Source: Chrysochromulina parva (lineage: Eukaryota; Haptophyta; Prymnesiales; Chrysochromulinaceae). From it: DNA of 15,585 nucleotides. Of this stretch, positions 1-8,400 are shown in pieces. The stretch spans positions 1 through 15,585 of the forward strand of contig PJAB01001300.1 of assembly GCA_002887195.1 (NCBI GenBank), written 5' to 3'. The translations under genes were made by a program, and so were the position numbers. Within the stretch, counting starts at the first letter, position 1. Every line of letters begins with the position of its first letter. The notes below the pieces were generated by a model. It saw nothing but the letters and a program-made list of their open reading frames with translations, searched no databases and was not told the origin of the DNA.

Positions 1-893
1 TGAGCGAGAAGACGAACGCCCACGACAGCTATGTCATGTCGGTGGCGTTTTCCCCGGACGGGACCAAGATTGTGTCCGGATCGTTGGACAAGACGATCAA
101 AGTCTGGGATTCGGGTGCGCTGCAGCCCTCAAATCGCCCCTCCTTGGCCAAAACTGACGCTTGCTGGCTTGTCTGGCAGACAAGCTGGAGATGCTGAGCG
201 AGAAGACGGACGCGCACAGCCACAGGGTCATGTCGGTGGCGTTTTCCCCGGACGGGACCAAGATTGTCTCCGGATCGCGCGACAAGACGATCAAAGTCTG
301 GGATTCAGGTGCGCTGCGAGCCCTCAAAATCGCCGCTCCTTGGCCAAAACTGACGCCTGTCGGCTTGCCTGGCAGACAAACTGGAGCTGTTGAACGAGAA
401 GACGAACGCCCACAGCGACGTCATCATGTCGGTGGCGTTTTCCAAGGACGGGACCAAGATCATGTCCGGATCGTACGACAAGACGATCAAAGTCTGGGAT
501 TCTGGTGCGTCGCGAGCCCAAAATCGCCTCTCCTTGGCCAAAACTAACGCCTGCTGGCTTGTCCAGCAGGCTCGCTGGGGCTGCTGAGCGAGAAGACGAA
601 TACCCACAGCCACTGGGTAACGTCGGTGGCGTTCTCCCCGGACGGGACCAAGATTGTGTCCGGATCGGCTGACAAGACGATCAAAGTCTGGGATTCAGGT
701 GCGCCGGAGCCCTCAAATCGCCCCACCTTGGCCAAAACTGACGCTTGCTCGCTTGTCCTGCAGACAAAGTGGAGTTGTTGAGCGAGAAGACGAATGCCCA
801 CAGCGAATGTGTCATGTCAGTGGCGTTTTCCCCGGACGGGACCAAGATTGTCTCAGGATCGCGCGACAATACGATCAAAGTCTGGGATATGGT
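1..893 (+). repeat. Tandem exon-intron units of 194-196 bp (WD40 blade plus intron)
   Basis: The whole unit, one 129-nt exon plus one 65-67-nt intron, is repeated in tandem. Introns are 115-179, 309-375, 505-569 and 699-763. They share a GTGCG donor, the stretch CCTTGGCCAAAACT, and a branch-site-like CTGAC (CTAAC in the third intron) about 20-35 nt before the acceptor. Exon identity is so high that long blocks around the SPDGTK codons are nearly unchanged between units, which points to recent duplication or gene conversion of exon and intron together. Confidence 0.85.
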
Positions 894-1056
894 CAATTGG
901 TCTCGCAAAGATCATTTGATGTTCAATGATACCACCCAGCGATTCGTCTTGCTGCTGCTGTGGCTGAACAAAAACAGCATGAAGTTTCCGGATGATGTGC
1001 TTGATCTACTCATCGAAGCTTGCTTGCAAGTGAGAGGTGTGGGGTTTATGGGGTGA
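1..1056 (+). CDS. WD40-repeat protein, 3' part, five exons (5' end outside window)
   Basis: Exons read 1-114, 180-308, 376-504, 570-698 and 764-1056; the frame starts at base 3 and the stop is TGA 1054-1056. Each 129-nt inner exon encodes one 43-residue WD40 blade with the core [15 protein letters not shown] followed by DKTIKVWD, so five blades are visible and more must lie to the left. All introns are phase 1, 65-67 nt, GT-AG, and cut inside the Asp or Gly codon after WDS; none has a length divisible by three, so splicing is required to keep frame. After the last WD the protein runs into a 56-residue tail starting MVNWSRKDH and containing a leucine-rich helix ([10 protein letters not shown]) and [13 protein letters not shown], which recalls the short F-box-like ends of algal repeat proteins (weak). 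WD40 propellers are protein-interaction scaffolds; the partner is unknown. The last exon could continue past a donor-like CAAGTGAG near 1027, but the stop at 1056 is the simplest end. Confidence 0.85.
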
Positions 1057-1490
1057 CGCGACAACTGGATGTGTCGCATCCAATCTGACCCACACGGCTC
1101 GCGCCGTGTCTAGAGAGTCAACAAGCAGTCGAATGATGGACTCGAGATGGACTCGACTTGTACACCGGTACTGACTACTGTTTAGGTACGTGAACGTGTC
1201 CCGCCTTGGCCTACCGTCAGCGACTCTGACTCTCTGGTGCTCTCTGGAGGTGCGGTCCCCGCCCCTTATAACGTAAGTACCGTACCGATCGTGTAGTCTC
1301 GCGTCGGCGTCTTGCTATTCGGTCCCTATTATTGCATTTTTATCGTATCGTATATCGTATGGAAGCCCACGCCGCTGCCGGGTCGGGTATCTCGGAGGGT
1401 GTCGATCCGTCATCCGAGGATGACTGGCCACTTGCTTCCCGGTCTAAGACTAGGCGATCGGTCCCGGCCCGTAGACGGGCTGTGCTGGCG
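1057..1490. other. Non-coding stretch 3' of the WD40 gene
   Basis: No convincing gene is seen. A short run of TATCG/TATAT steps at about 1341-1361 sits just before a plus-strand ATG at 1359, whose reading frame I do not trust. The minus strand of 1340-1460 has an open, Ser/Asp-rich stretch (SGQSSSDDGSTPSEIPDP) that could be a 3' exon of the minus-strand ORF at 1491-2105. The only GT-AG pair I found to join them would be about 34 nt, which is too short to trust. Confidence 0.4.
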
Positions 1491-2105
1491 CTATGCTGGC
1501 GCCTGGCGGGCACGCGGGCTGCCTCCCTGCGAAGAATTGTCCAGCTGAAGCTCCCGCAGCAGCCGTTCCCGCGAGCATTGGGCAAGTTCCCGGAGCAGAC
1601 GATCCCTCGAAGATTCGGCGAGCTCCGCAAGCAAGCGTACCCTCGAAGCTGGAGCCATGTACGGCGCGGCCGCGAGCATCCACGCCGACCCCGACGGCTG
1701 CGTCTTCTTCTCACCGCTAGCCGCACCTGCCTCGTCGTCGATGCCGCATAGCCGCATCTGCCTCTCCGCCGCGTCTGCCTCGTGCGCTTCTCTCTCAAGC
1801 GCCCTCTCGAGCACTCCGTCGATTGCTCTTCTTCGAATGGCTCGACTCATCGCACTCGACAGAGACTCCATGTTTGATTCCGATGAGCACCCGCGGTCCT
1901 CAGTATCCACCATATTCAAGAGGTGCTTCCGGATGCCCGTATGTCCCTCGTCTCGTGGGGCCGCCCATGCCGTGGCAATTTCCTCATCGTCACGGAACTT
2001 GTCAACAGACGAGAGCGCGGTACCCGCGGGCCCCGCGCCATCTCGAGCTTCTGTCTCACGGACAAAATACATGTTGATCCATTCGTCCAGTGTCGTCTTT
2101 ACCAT
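1491..2105 (-). CDS. Hypothetical charged helical protein, 204 aa
   Basis: The open frame starts at ATG 2105 and ends at TAG 1491. I recognise no family. The N-terminus (TLDEWINMYFVRETEARDG) and middle are rich in Glu, Arg and Ala as expected for alpha helix. The C-terminal part holds three short tandem helical repeats of about 12 residues: SRVRLLAELAES, SRDRLLRELAQC and SRERLLRELQLD. The strand is uncertain, because GC-rich plus-strand frames are also open here, but the minus frame has the more protein-like composition and matches the direction of the genes to the right. It may lack further exons at either end. It could instead be a remnant of a mobile element; no transposase or polymerase motif is visible. 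Confidence 0.45.
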   Translation of the reverse strand: MVKTTLDEWINMYFVRETEARDGAGPAGTALSSVDKFRDDEEIATAWAAPRDEGHTGIRKHLLNMVDTEDRGCSSESNMESLSSAMSRAIRRRAIDGVLERALEREAHEADAAERQMRLCGIDDEAGAASGEKKTQPSGSAWMLAAAPYMAPASRVRLLAELAESSRDRLLRELAQCSRERLLRELQLDNSSQGGSPRARQAPA

Positions 2106-2480
2106 CCAGCCTCGACGATTCGAGGCACGCGGGGATCGTTCGATGGTCGCGATTCGTTACGAAAAAACGCACGTCTCCAAACAAAAGTTGTCATTACATG
2201 TATGCCTCTACAATGCATGCGCATGCCCTCGTCACGAAAAAGGTGGTAACGTAAGGGAAGAGGAAGTAAAAGAGGAAGAGGGTTCCAAAGACGCGAGAAG
2301 AGCGTGCACACGTCATCGACATTATTGCATTTCGATTTTCAGCCGAGCGGTTCTTACACTCGGCTGAAATATGTAACATATTACGACGTAAAAATCGAGA
2401 AAGAATGTGCTGCCGGAGTGCGCGTCTACGGTGTGAGCTCCTGTGCGACCGGGTCCAGATCCGTCCGAGAGCGCCCGAAT
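2106..2480. other. Intergenic stretch with one hairpin
   Basis: This lies between the 3' end of the coiled-coil gene and the doubtful ORF. It is richer in A and T than its neighbours (for example AGAGGAAGTAAAAGAGG near 2260). It contains a perfect inverted repeat, listed separately, and no gene I can support. Confidence 0.5.
2337..2369. repeat. Perfect 11-bp inverted repeat, 11-nt loop
   Basis: The arm TTTCAGCCGAG (2337-2347) is the exact reverse complement of CTCGGCTGAAA (2359-2369), separated by 11 nt. It lies 112-144 nt downstream of the stop codon of the minus-strand coiled-coil gene, so in that transcript it would be a 3'-UTR hairpin. No T-run or known 3'-end motif follows, so its role is open. 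Confidence 0.7.
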
Positions 2481-4475
2481 CTACCCCCTAAGCTCGCGCT
2501 CTGCATCCAGCAGCCAGCTTAGCTGCTCCGCCTCGAGCGCGGGCGCTCCCACCGGAGCCCCCACTCTGCTCGGTGATGGTGGTGCTGCTGGCGACGACGG
2601 CTCCGGTCTGCTCACCGGGCTACCGCTGCGGGCGCCACCTCCCCCATCGAACGAGCCGCGTGCAGATCTCGCGTGTCGGCGTGCGCTCTGGTGCGAGCGG
2701 ACGAGGGCGGCAAGCAGAGTATCCCCTTCGGCCAGCTCCGCCTCGAGCAGCGAGCTGCAAGAGCGCAGCCGGCGCGACTCGTCGGCAAAGCACGCACGCA
2801 GCGTGCTAGTGTGAACGACGGCAGTTGCGGCCGCCTCGGCAGCTGCTTCCGCCTCCGCCGCCCGGCGCGTCTCAGAGGCGGCCAGCGCCGCCGCCGTCGC
2901 GTCCGCCAACGCTTGCGCCTCCACCGTCGCCGCCTCTGCCATCGAAAGCGCCGTCTCGAGCGCCAGTGCCCGCTGGCGCAGCGCCTCTGACTCCAAGTCG
3001 TATCCCGTTCGCAGCTCCTTCACCTTTGCCGCGATCCCCTCGGCAAGGCGCGCCTGGAGCACGGCCCCGTCAGCGGGGGCACGGCGCAGGAGCTTGCGGT
3101 ATTCCACACGGTCCACCCAGCTGTAGAAGGTTGCTACGAGAAGAGCACGCTGGCAACGGCGCAACTCCACCGCAGCAGCGGAGGGCAGCGCAGCAGCGAG
3201 CTCGGGCATTGCCCGCCACGGCGCCCTCGCAGAGCCAGTGGGCAGAGGCGACGCGAGGACGACTGAGCTCCCGATCTCCGACGTGGAGCTCCCAATCTCC
3301 GACGCGAGGACGACTGGCCAGCCCACGGCCGGAGACGGCGACAGCGCCGCCTCGGCGCCGCCCGCGACGGCGCCCGCGACGGCGCCCGCGTCCTCCTCGT
3401 CCTCATCGCCGGGGTAGCGGATGATTGCCGATTTCATCAGCGGACTGCCGCCATAGCCGCCGCCATAGCCGCCGCCGCCATAGCCGCCGCCTCCATAGCT
3501 GCCGCCGCTGCCGCCTCTGGCGCGAGGGCTACGCGCTCCCGAGCGCCATCCCGAGCACATGGCGCCATGGGCTAAGAACAGCGAGCCAACCTCACAGTGC
3601 GTATTCGGACTCAGAAGCGAGAGAGAGCGCTGCGCAGCGGCCTCGGCTTTGAGGCAAGCTGCTTCCGCTTGCAGACCGTCCACTTGGGCGGCCTGACGCG
3701 TCACGTGCAGCGCGAGCTCGTCGAGGTGCGCGGCCGAGCGGCTCAGCTGCCCATCGGCGGCCGCGAGCATCAGCAGCGTCGCACACAGTGCCACCGCCGT
3801 CTGTGAACCAACCTGTGAACCCTCTTCGCATCTCGACGCGAGCTCGGCCATCGAGGCACGCGCCTCATCGCGCTCGGCGCACGCGCGCGCGTTGGCGGCT
3901 TCGGCGGCCTCGAGGCGTTTGGCGAGGTCCTCGCGCTCCGCTTCGATCGCCGTGTTGAGCGCGGCCAGCCGCTTGGCCGAGTGGGTCATGCTTCGCAGCT
4001 CCGCATCCTTCTGCTCGAGCGCCGCAGCGAGCTGCTTGTTCGCGTCGCTCAGTGCCATGAGCTTACTCTGCGCATTGGTCTTGACGCGCGCCACGCGGTC
4101 GACGAGCGCCGCCACCTGCTCCTCCCTTTCACCCGCGAGCGCGCCCTTCGCCTCCGCCTCGGCCGCCGCGGCAGTAACGCGCCGCGCCGCACGGCCACGC
4201 TCAAGCTCGCGGTACCACGCCAGGAAGACGGGCTGCAGCGTGCGCAGCTGCCACATGTCGATGCGCGCGCCGCGGCGGGCCTCCTTTTGGAGCTTGCGCA
4301 GCACATTCACCTGAGTCTCCAGAAGATAGCGTTCCTCTCGGCTCGCGGTGAGCTCCGCGCGCAGCCCGCGAAGCTCCGAGCGCAGGGCTGCCCGCTGGTG
4401 GCCACCCATGTCGACGTCAAATGGGCTGCTCTGCACTGGCTCCTCGTCGTCGGGATGAGTGTATGAGTCGCTCAT
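2481..4475 (-). CDS. Coiled-coil protein with two SFI1-like motifs, 664 aa
   Basis: This is a single open frame from ATG 4475 to TAG 2481. After an acidic N-terminus, residues 28-66 and 98-280 are Ala/Glu/Arg-rich heptad sequence typical of coiled coil, as are 470-590. Two stretches resemble SFI1 centrin-binding motifs (hydrophobic residues, then F..W, then basic): LQPVFLAWYRELERGRAARR at 80-99 and LLVATFYSWVDRVEYRKLLR at 445-464. A Gly/Tyr-rich linker (320-344, GGGGY units), an acidic patch (DEDEED, 357-362) and a repeated SEIGSS (392-404) separate the two coiled coils. The C-terminus is low-complexity Ser/Pro. SFI1-type repeats bind centrin at centrosomes, basal bodies or contractile fibres; two motifs is few for that family, so a cytoskeletal role is an inference. 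No membrane segment or signal peptide is seen. Confidence 0.8.
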   Translation of the reverse strand: MSDSYTHPDDEEPVQSSPFDVDMGGHQRAALRSELRGLRAELTASREERYLLETQVNVLRKLQKEARRGARIDMWQLRTLQPVFLAWYRELERGRAARRVTAAAAEAEAKGALAGEREEQVAALVDRVARVKTNAQSKLMALSDANKQLAAALEQKDAELRSMTHSAKRLAALNTAIEAEREDLAKRLEAAEAANARACAERDEARASMAELASRCEEGSQVGSQTAVALCATLLMLAAADGQLSRSAAHLDELALHVTRQAAQVDGLQAEAACLKAEAAAQRSLSLLSPNTHCEVGSLFLAHGAMCSGWRSGARSPRARGGSGGSYGGGGYGGGGYGGGYGGSPLMKSAIIRYPGDEDEEDAGAVAGAVAGGAEAALSPSPAVGWPVVLASEIGSSTSEIGSSVVLASPLPTGSARAPWRAMPELAAALPSAAAVELRRCQRALLVATFYSWVDRVEYRKLLRRAPADGAVLQARLAEGIAAKVKELRTGYDLESEALRQRALALETALSMAEAATVEAQALADATAAALAASETRRAAEAEAAAEAAATAVVHTSTLRACFADESRRLRSCSSLLEAELAEGDTLLAALVRSHQSARRHARSARGSFDGGGGARSGSPVSRPEPSSPAAPPSPSRVGAPVGAPALEAEQLSWLLDAERELRG

Positions 4476-5456
4476 CCTGATGGATTATACGGACTGCGGT
4501 GGTGAAGGTGAACGCTGGCGAGAGAAGCCTTCCGGATTGCATGATTTTTAGAGGAGAATTCACACGGCACATTCATTTCATTCACAACACACCTACACGC
4601 ACAAACGAAACTCCAATGCGTGAAAATTTCACAGAGCCATGCGCAATTGACACACTTCACAGAAAGAAGTACAGAACAAGGCAAGCAAGCACACTTCGCG
4701 CAATTGCCATACAAGTCGCGCCACTCAATAAAACACCTGGGTGCGCGTTCCGGCACAACGGCACAGCCACACGGAGCCACACGAGGCTCGGACGCGGTCG
4801 GTGGGTCGGTCGGTGGCGCTAGCGCGCTACAGCGCACAGACACAAACTTACATGTAATCAAACACACAGAAATCAGGAGAGTCCTCGGATACGGGGGACA
4901 CGGGCGGCGCCCCCGCCCCCGCGAAACAAGATTCAAGAAACGAGACTCAAGACGAAAATACTTTCCGCAAAGCGCCGTTTCGTTATAATTCCAGAGCACA
5001 ATCAAGAAATATCAAGAATAATGAATCGCAAATTATACAAGAGGCATGGCATTTTGATGCCCGATTGGCGCAAGGCCCAGGAGATCTGGTCCCCCCGCCC
5101 GCCGCCGTCGACCCCCCGCCGCCTCAAAGCTCGGAATCTCTAGCCGCGCGTGGTCCGTGGACGCGAGCCCGTTCCGTTCCCGGCTCTTGTCCGTCGCGCG
5201 TCCTCCGACGGTGTCCGGCGTACTAAGATCTATAACTTCTAAGACTAAGACGTGGTTAAGACGTGGTCTACAGTGGGACGCATACATGCTGTCGTGTTGT
5301 ATCACAACTGAGTATAAACTGTTACGCTCGGACAGTGAACACACGCTGGACACACAGTTATCCTGTTAGGGGTGCGACAGGATCAACCGAACTTACCGGA
5401 TCAACTAGGGGGCGGAATAGCATCAGCAGCTGTCTAATCGGTCCTATACCTATTCT
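4476..5456. other. Intergenic stretch, about 980 nt, no supported gene
   Basis: This separates the coiled-coil gene from the 1209-aa gene, so it should hold the 5' region of the former and the 3' UTR of the latter. It is less GC-rich than the flanking genes, contains many short CACA/CACTT stretches (4560-4700) and a GGTCGGT-type microsatellite (about 4797-4816). Open frames here have a composition unlike real proteins and no domain I know. Confidence 0.5.
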
Positions 5457-8400
5457 TTATCTGTCTTGGTCTTCCCCCGAGGTGGGTTCTCTGCTTCCCC
5501 GCCCATACCGTAGCAGCTGCACGACCGTGCTGCCAATCTTGCTACCAATCTTGAGCGCGACCTTAACCACCTTAGATGGCTCCATCTTCATCGCCTCGAT
5601 GTCTCTGAGCGCCTTCTCGACCACGCTTGGGCTGGCCCTGTTCCCCCACTCTTCGACCGCCTCCGTCATCTTCCGGATGACCCATAGTAGGTCGTTTGAG
5701 CAGGTGCGCGAGGCTTCAATCATGGCATCCGCCTCGACGATCTTAGCCAGCTCCGCCTTCGCCATGGCCATCGGTCCAGGGCTCCATTCCACGTCGCAGT
5801 CGAATATTGCTGTTTCTACCCTCGTCGCCTCGCCCGATCGCAACGCCTTGCGCAGCCTAGTCTCTTGTCTAGTCACTTGCTTAAGCTTGAACTTGACTTC
5901 ATTCCTGATGTTTGCGGAACACAACACGAGACGGTGCTTAGCCGCCTCTTCGAGCCGATGCTTGTCGCCCGTCGACAAGATGGAACGGATCTCTCGGTCT
6001 GCAAGCGCAACACAGCGTTCGGTAATCTCTTTGATCAAGCTCGGGCTGCAGCCGCACGTCAGCGCATTGGCACCCGAGGTCCTTTCGAGCACTGCATCAT
6101 GCTCCCCGCGTATAAAGGTGTTCTGAAGGTCTTCGTCCGCCCGCAGCGTGTTCGAAAGCTTTGCTTGGGCCACTGACGCGAGCTGCGGATGCCACATGTA
6201 CACCTCCGGTTGCGCGAGCGCCATGGACATGTCGGAGGCCTCATGGGTTTCGATGGCGTCTAGAAGGGCGGCTTTCATCCGCATCGCCTGCTCGAGCTTC
6301 TCCTCTGACGTGCGGGCTACCGCCTGGCTGCACTCGTCGCGGCAAATGCTCCACACACGCTCGAGCGCCGCTTGGTCCCCTTCTGCCAACACTGTGCAAA
6401 GCGACCGGTCGGCCCATTCGACACCCTTACGGCGAACCTCTTTAGCCAAGTCGCGGCTGCACGTGGCGAGCAGCTGCTTCGTGGTGGGCGAGTAGAAATC
6501 GCCCAAGGCGACGGCGGCCAAGAGCTGCGTGTCCGCTTGCAACAAGGGGCCGAGGACCTTGTGCGCCTCTAGGTTCTCGGTCGGGCTGAATCTGACATCG
6601 AGATTCCTTAGAGCAGCGACGATCGCTGCAGCCGACAGAGCTTCCAGCGCGCGCGCCAGCTCCGCCTCTGTCTGTACGATCGCCTCTTGCTTGCGCCTCA
6701 CCTCGGCCGCCACCTCGAAGCTGCACGTCTCGAGATGCTTCTCTTTGCCATAGGCTGCGTCCTCAAGTGCAACCTTGTCACCGGTGTTCAGCACGTGCTT
6801 GAGCATCGCGTCCGAGATGCTGATTCTGGCTCGTTTCACCTCCTCTGCGACCGAAGGGCTGCAGTTGGAGCAGTGTTCCTTGGCGGCCTGCTCGAGAATC
6901 GGCTTTTTGCGCGTTGCCATGGCGGCTTTGAGTGCCGCATCTGCAGTAAGTAGGTGCTGGAGCTTCTCGCACGCTGCAGCCACCGCAACCGGGCTCCAAT
7001 GCTTCTCCATACTCTGCAATGCGTCCAAAATCAATGTCGCCTCTTGCGACTCCACCGCTTCGCTCAGCTTACTCTCGTGCTGAGCCACCATCTCCAGCTT
7101 GCGTTGCATCTCGTCGAGCACCTCAGGGCTACATGTCTTCATCCGATGCTTCATGCGCTCATATGTCTCTAGTCCACGCGACTCCATCGTGAGCAATTTC
7201 CGGAGTGCAACGTCGGAGTACTTTTGGAGCTCCTTCATCACTTCTGCCACAATGGCAGGGCTTGCAGCAGCAAGGTGGTTAGCAGCCACGAACTCGAGGT
7301 TCTGGAGGAACGCCTCGCTTTCTGAGTCTTCGTCGGTACAGGCTGAGACCTTTTCCGTGGCGAGTCGGAACACCTCCTCTGCGGCAGCCTTCGCCTCGGC
7401 GGCAGCCCTCGCCTCGGAAGCGGCCCTTGCAGCCTCGCTCTTGGCCTGTAGCACGCGCGCAAACGTGCCGGCCTTGATCGACACGCCTACTTTAGCGCGC
7501 CCTGCCTCAGCCTCGTTCTCCACGACCCCTTCAACTGGCGTGTCTGCTGCTGGCGCCTCTTCAACTGGAGTGTCTGCTTCTGGCGCCTCTTCAACTGGAT
7601 AGTCTGTTGCTGGCGCCTGTTCTGCGAGCGCGAGTGCTGCCGCACGTATGCCAGGCTTTGCTTTCTTGATGGCCTTCCGTGCCAGACGGAGCGTAGTCCA
7701 TCGACCTCGCGCTGCGAGTGCCGCGCGCAGGGCCGGGTCAGCTTCATTCTCGGTGACCTTCTCGGCCAGAAATTCGATGGCGATCTTGGCCTCATCCGAT
7801 TCAGCGAGCTTTGCCCAGTCTGGCCGGAGGCGTTGCTCGTTGATGACAGCTCGGATGGCCTCCAAGTCGGCGAATGCGTTCACCGTACGCAGCGCGTGCC
7901 GACCCTCGCGTAGCAGCATTTCCTCGACAAAGTATGGCCTCTTGCGCAGCTTGTTGAGGAGGGCGTCAACGCGTGGCCAGCAGCGAGAGAAGAGCTTTGA
8001 GAAGAGCTGCTCCACCTCCACCTGCACACCCTCACGAGACCCTTGCCCGATGCCCGGGCTTCCTGGTCGGCCTGCGGGCTTCCACACCACGAACACTTCG
8101 TACGCTCCCAGCCGCGACGCCGCAGCGCCAAAGCCCGCCCGAGGCAAATTGGATGCCAGGTTAGCCTCATGAGATGCCTGGGCTAGTCCCTGCTGCCAGT
8201 CGAAAAAGGCGGGGCCCGAGCGCGTCGCATCACCCCAGTCCTCAGGCAGGCGCATCACCCTGGTAGTGAAATAGCAGTTCTCAGGATACTGATGCGAACG
8301 GAGGGCACCGTCGACAGCATGGGTGAGCTGACTGAGCTGCTGCTGGTATTTGCCCTCGTCGTGCTGCAGCGAACCGACGGCAGAGTTTGGTCTTGGCCGC

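Noticed and set aside
115..763. WD40 introns as independently inserted introner elements
   Set aside because: They sit at the same place in tandem copies of the same exon, so duplication of the whole unit explains them without separate insertions.
1340..1540. A 34-nt GT-AG intron to join the minus-strand ORF to the Ser/Asp-rich frame
   Set aside because: Much shorter than every other intron here (65 nt or more) and supported by nothing else.
1657..2367. 236-aa plus-strand frame
   Set aside because: It runs through the AT-rich gap with low-complexity Ser/Ala at the start and Lys/Glu simple sequence at the end; the opposite frame looks more like a protein.
2443..4466. Several plus-strand Arg/Ala/Ser-rich frames opposite the coiled-coil gene
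   Set aside because: Antisense shadows of a GC-rich Ala/Glu/Arg coding strand.
4472..5005. 177-aa minus-strand open frame just upstream of the coiled-coil gene
   Set aside because: Cys/Arg-rich, domain-free composition in AT-richer DNA and overlap with the real start at 4475; most likely the 5' untranslated or promoter region.
6114..6119. TATAAA within GCGTATAAAGG
   Set aside because: It lies inside the coding region of the 1209-aa gene and is explained by its codons.
7099..8172. Plus-strand frames of 167 and 174 aa
   Set aside because: They lie opposite the 1209-aa gene and have Ser/Ala-biased composition as expected of a complement.
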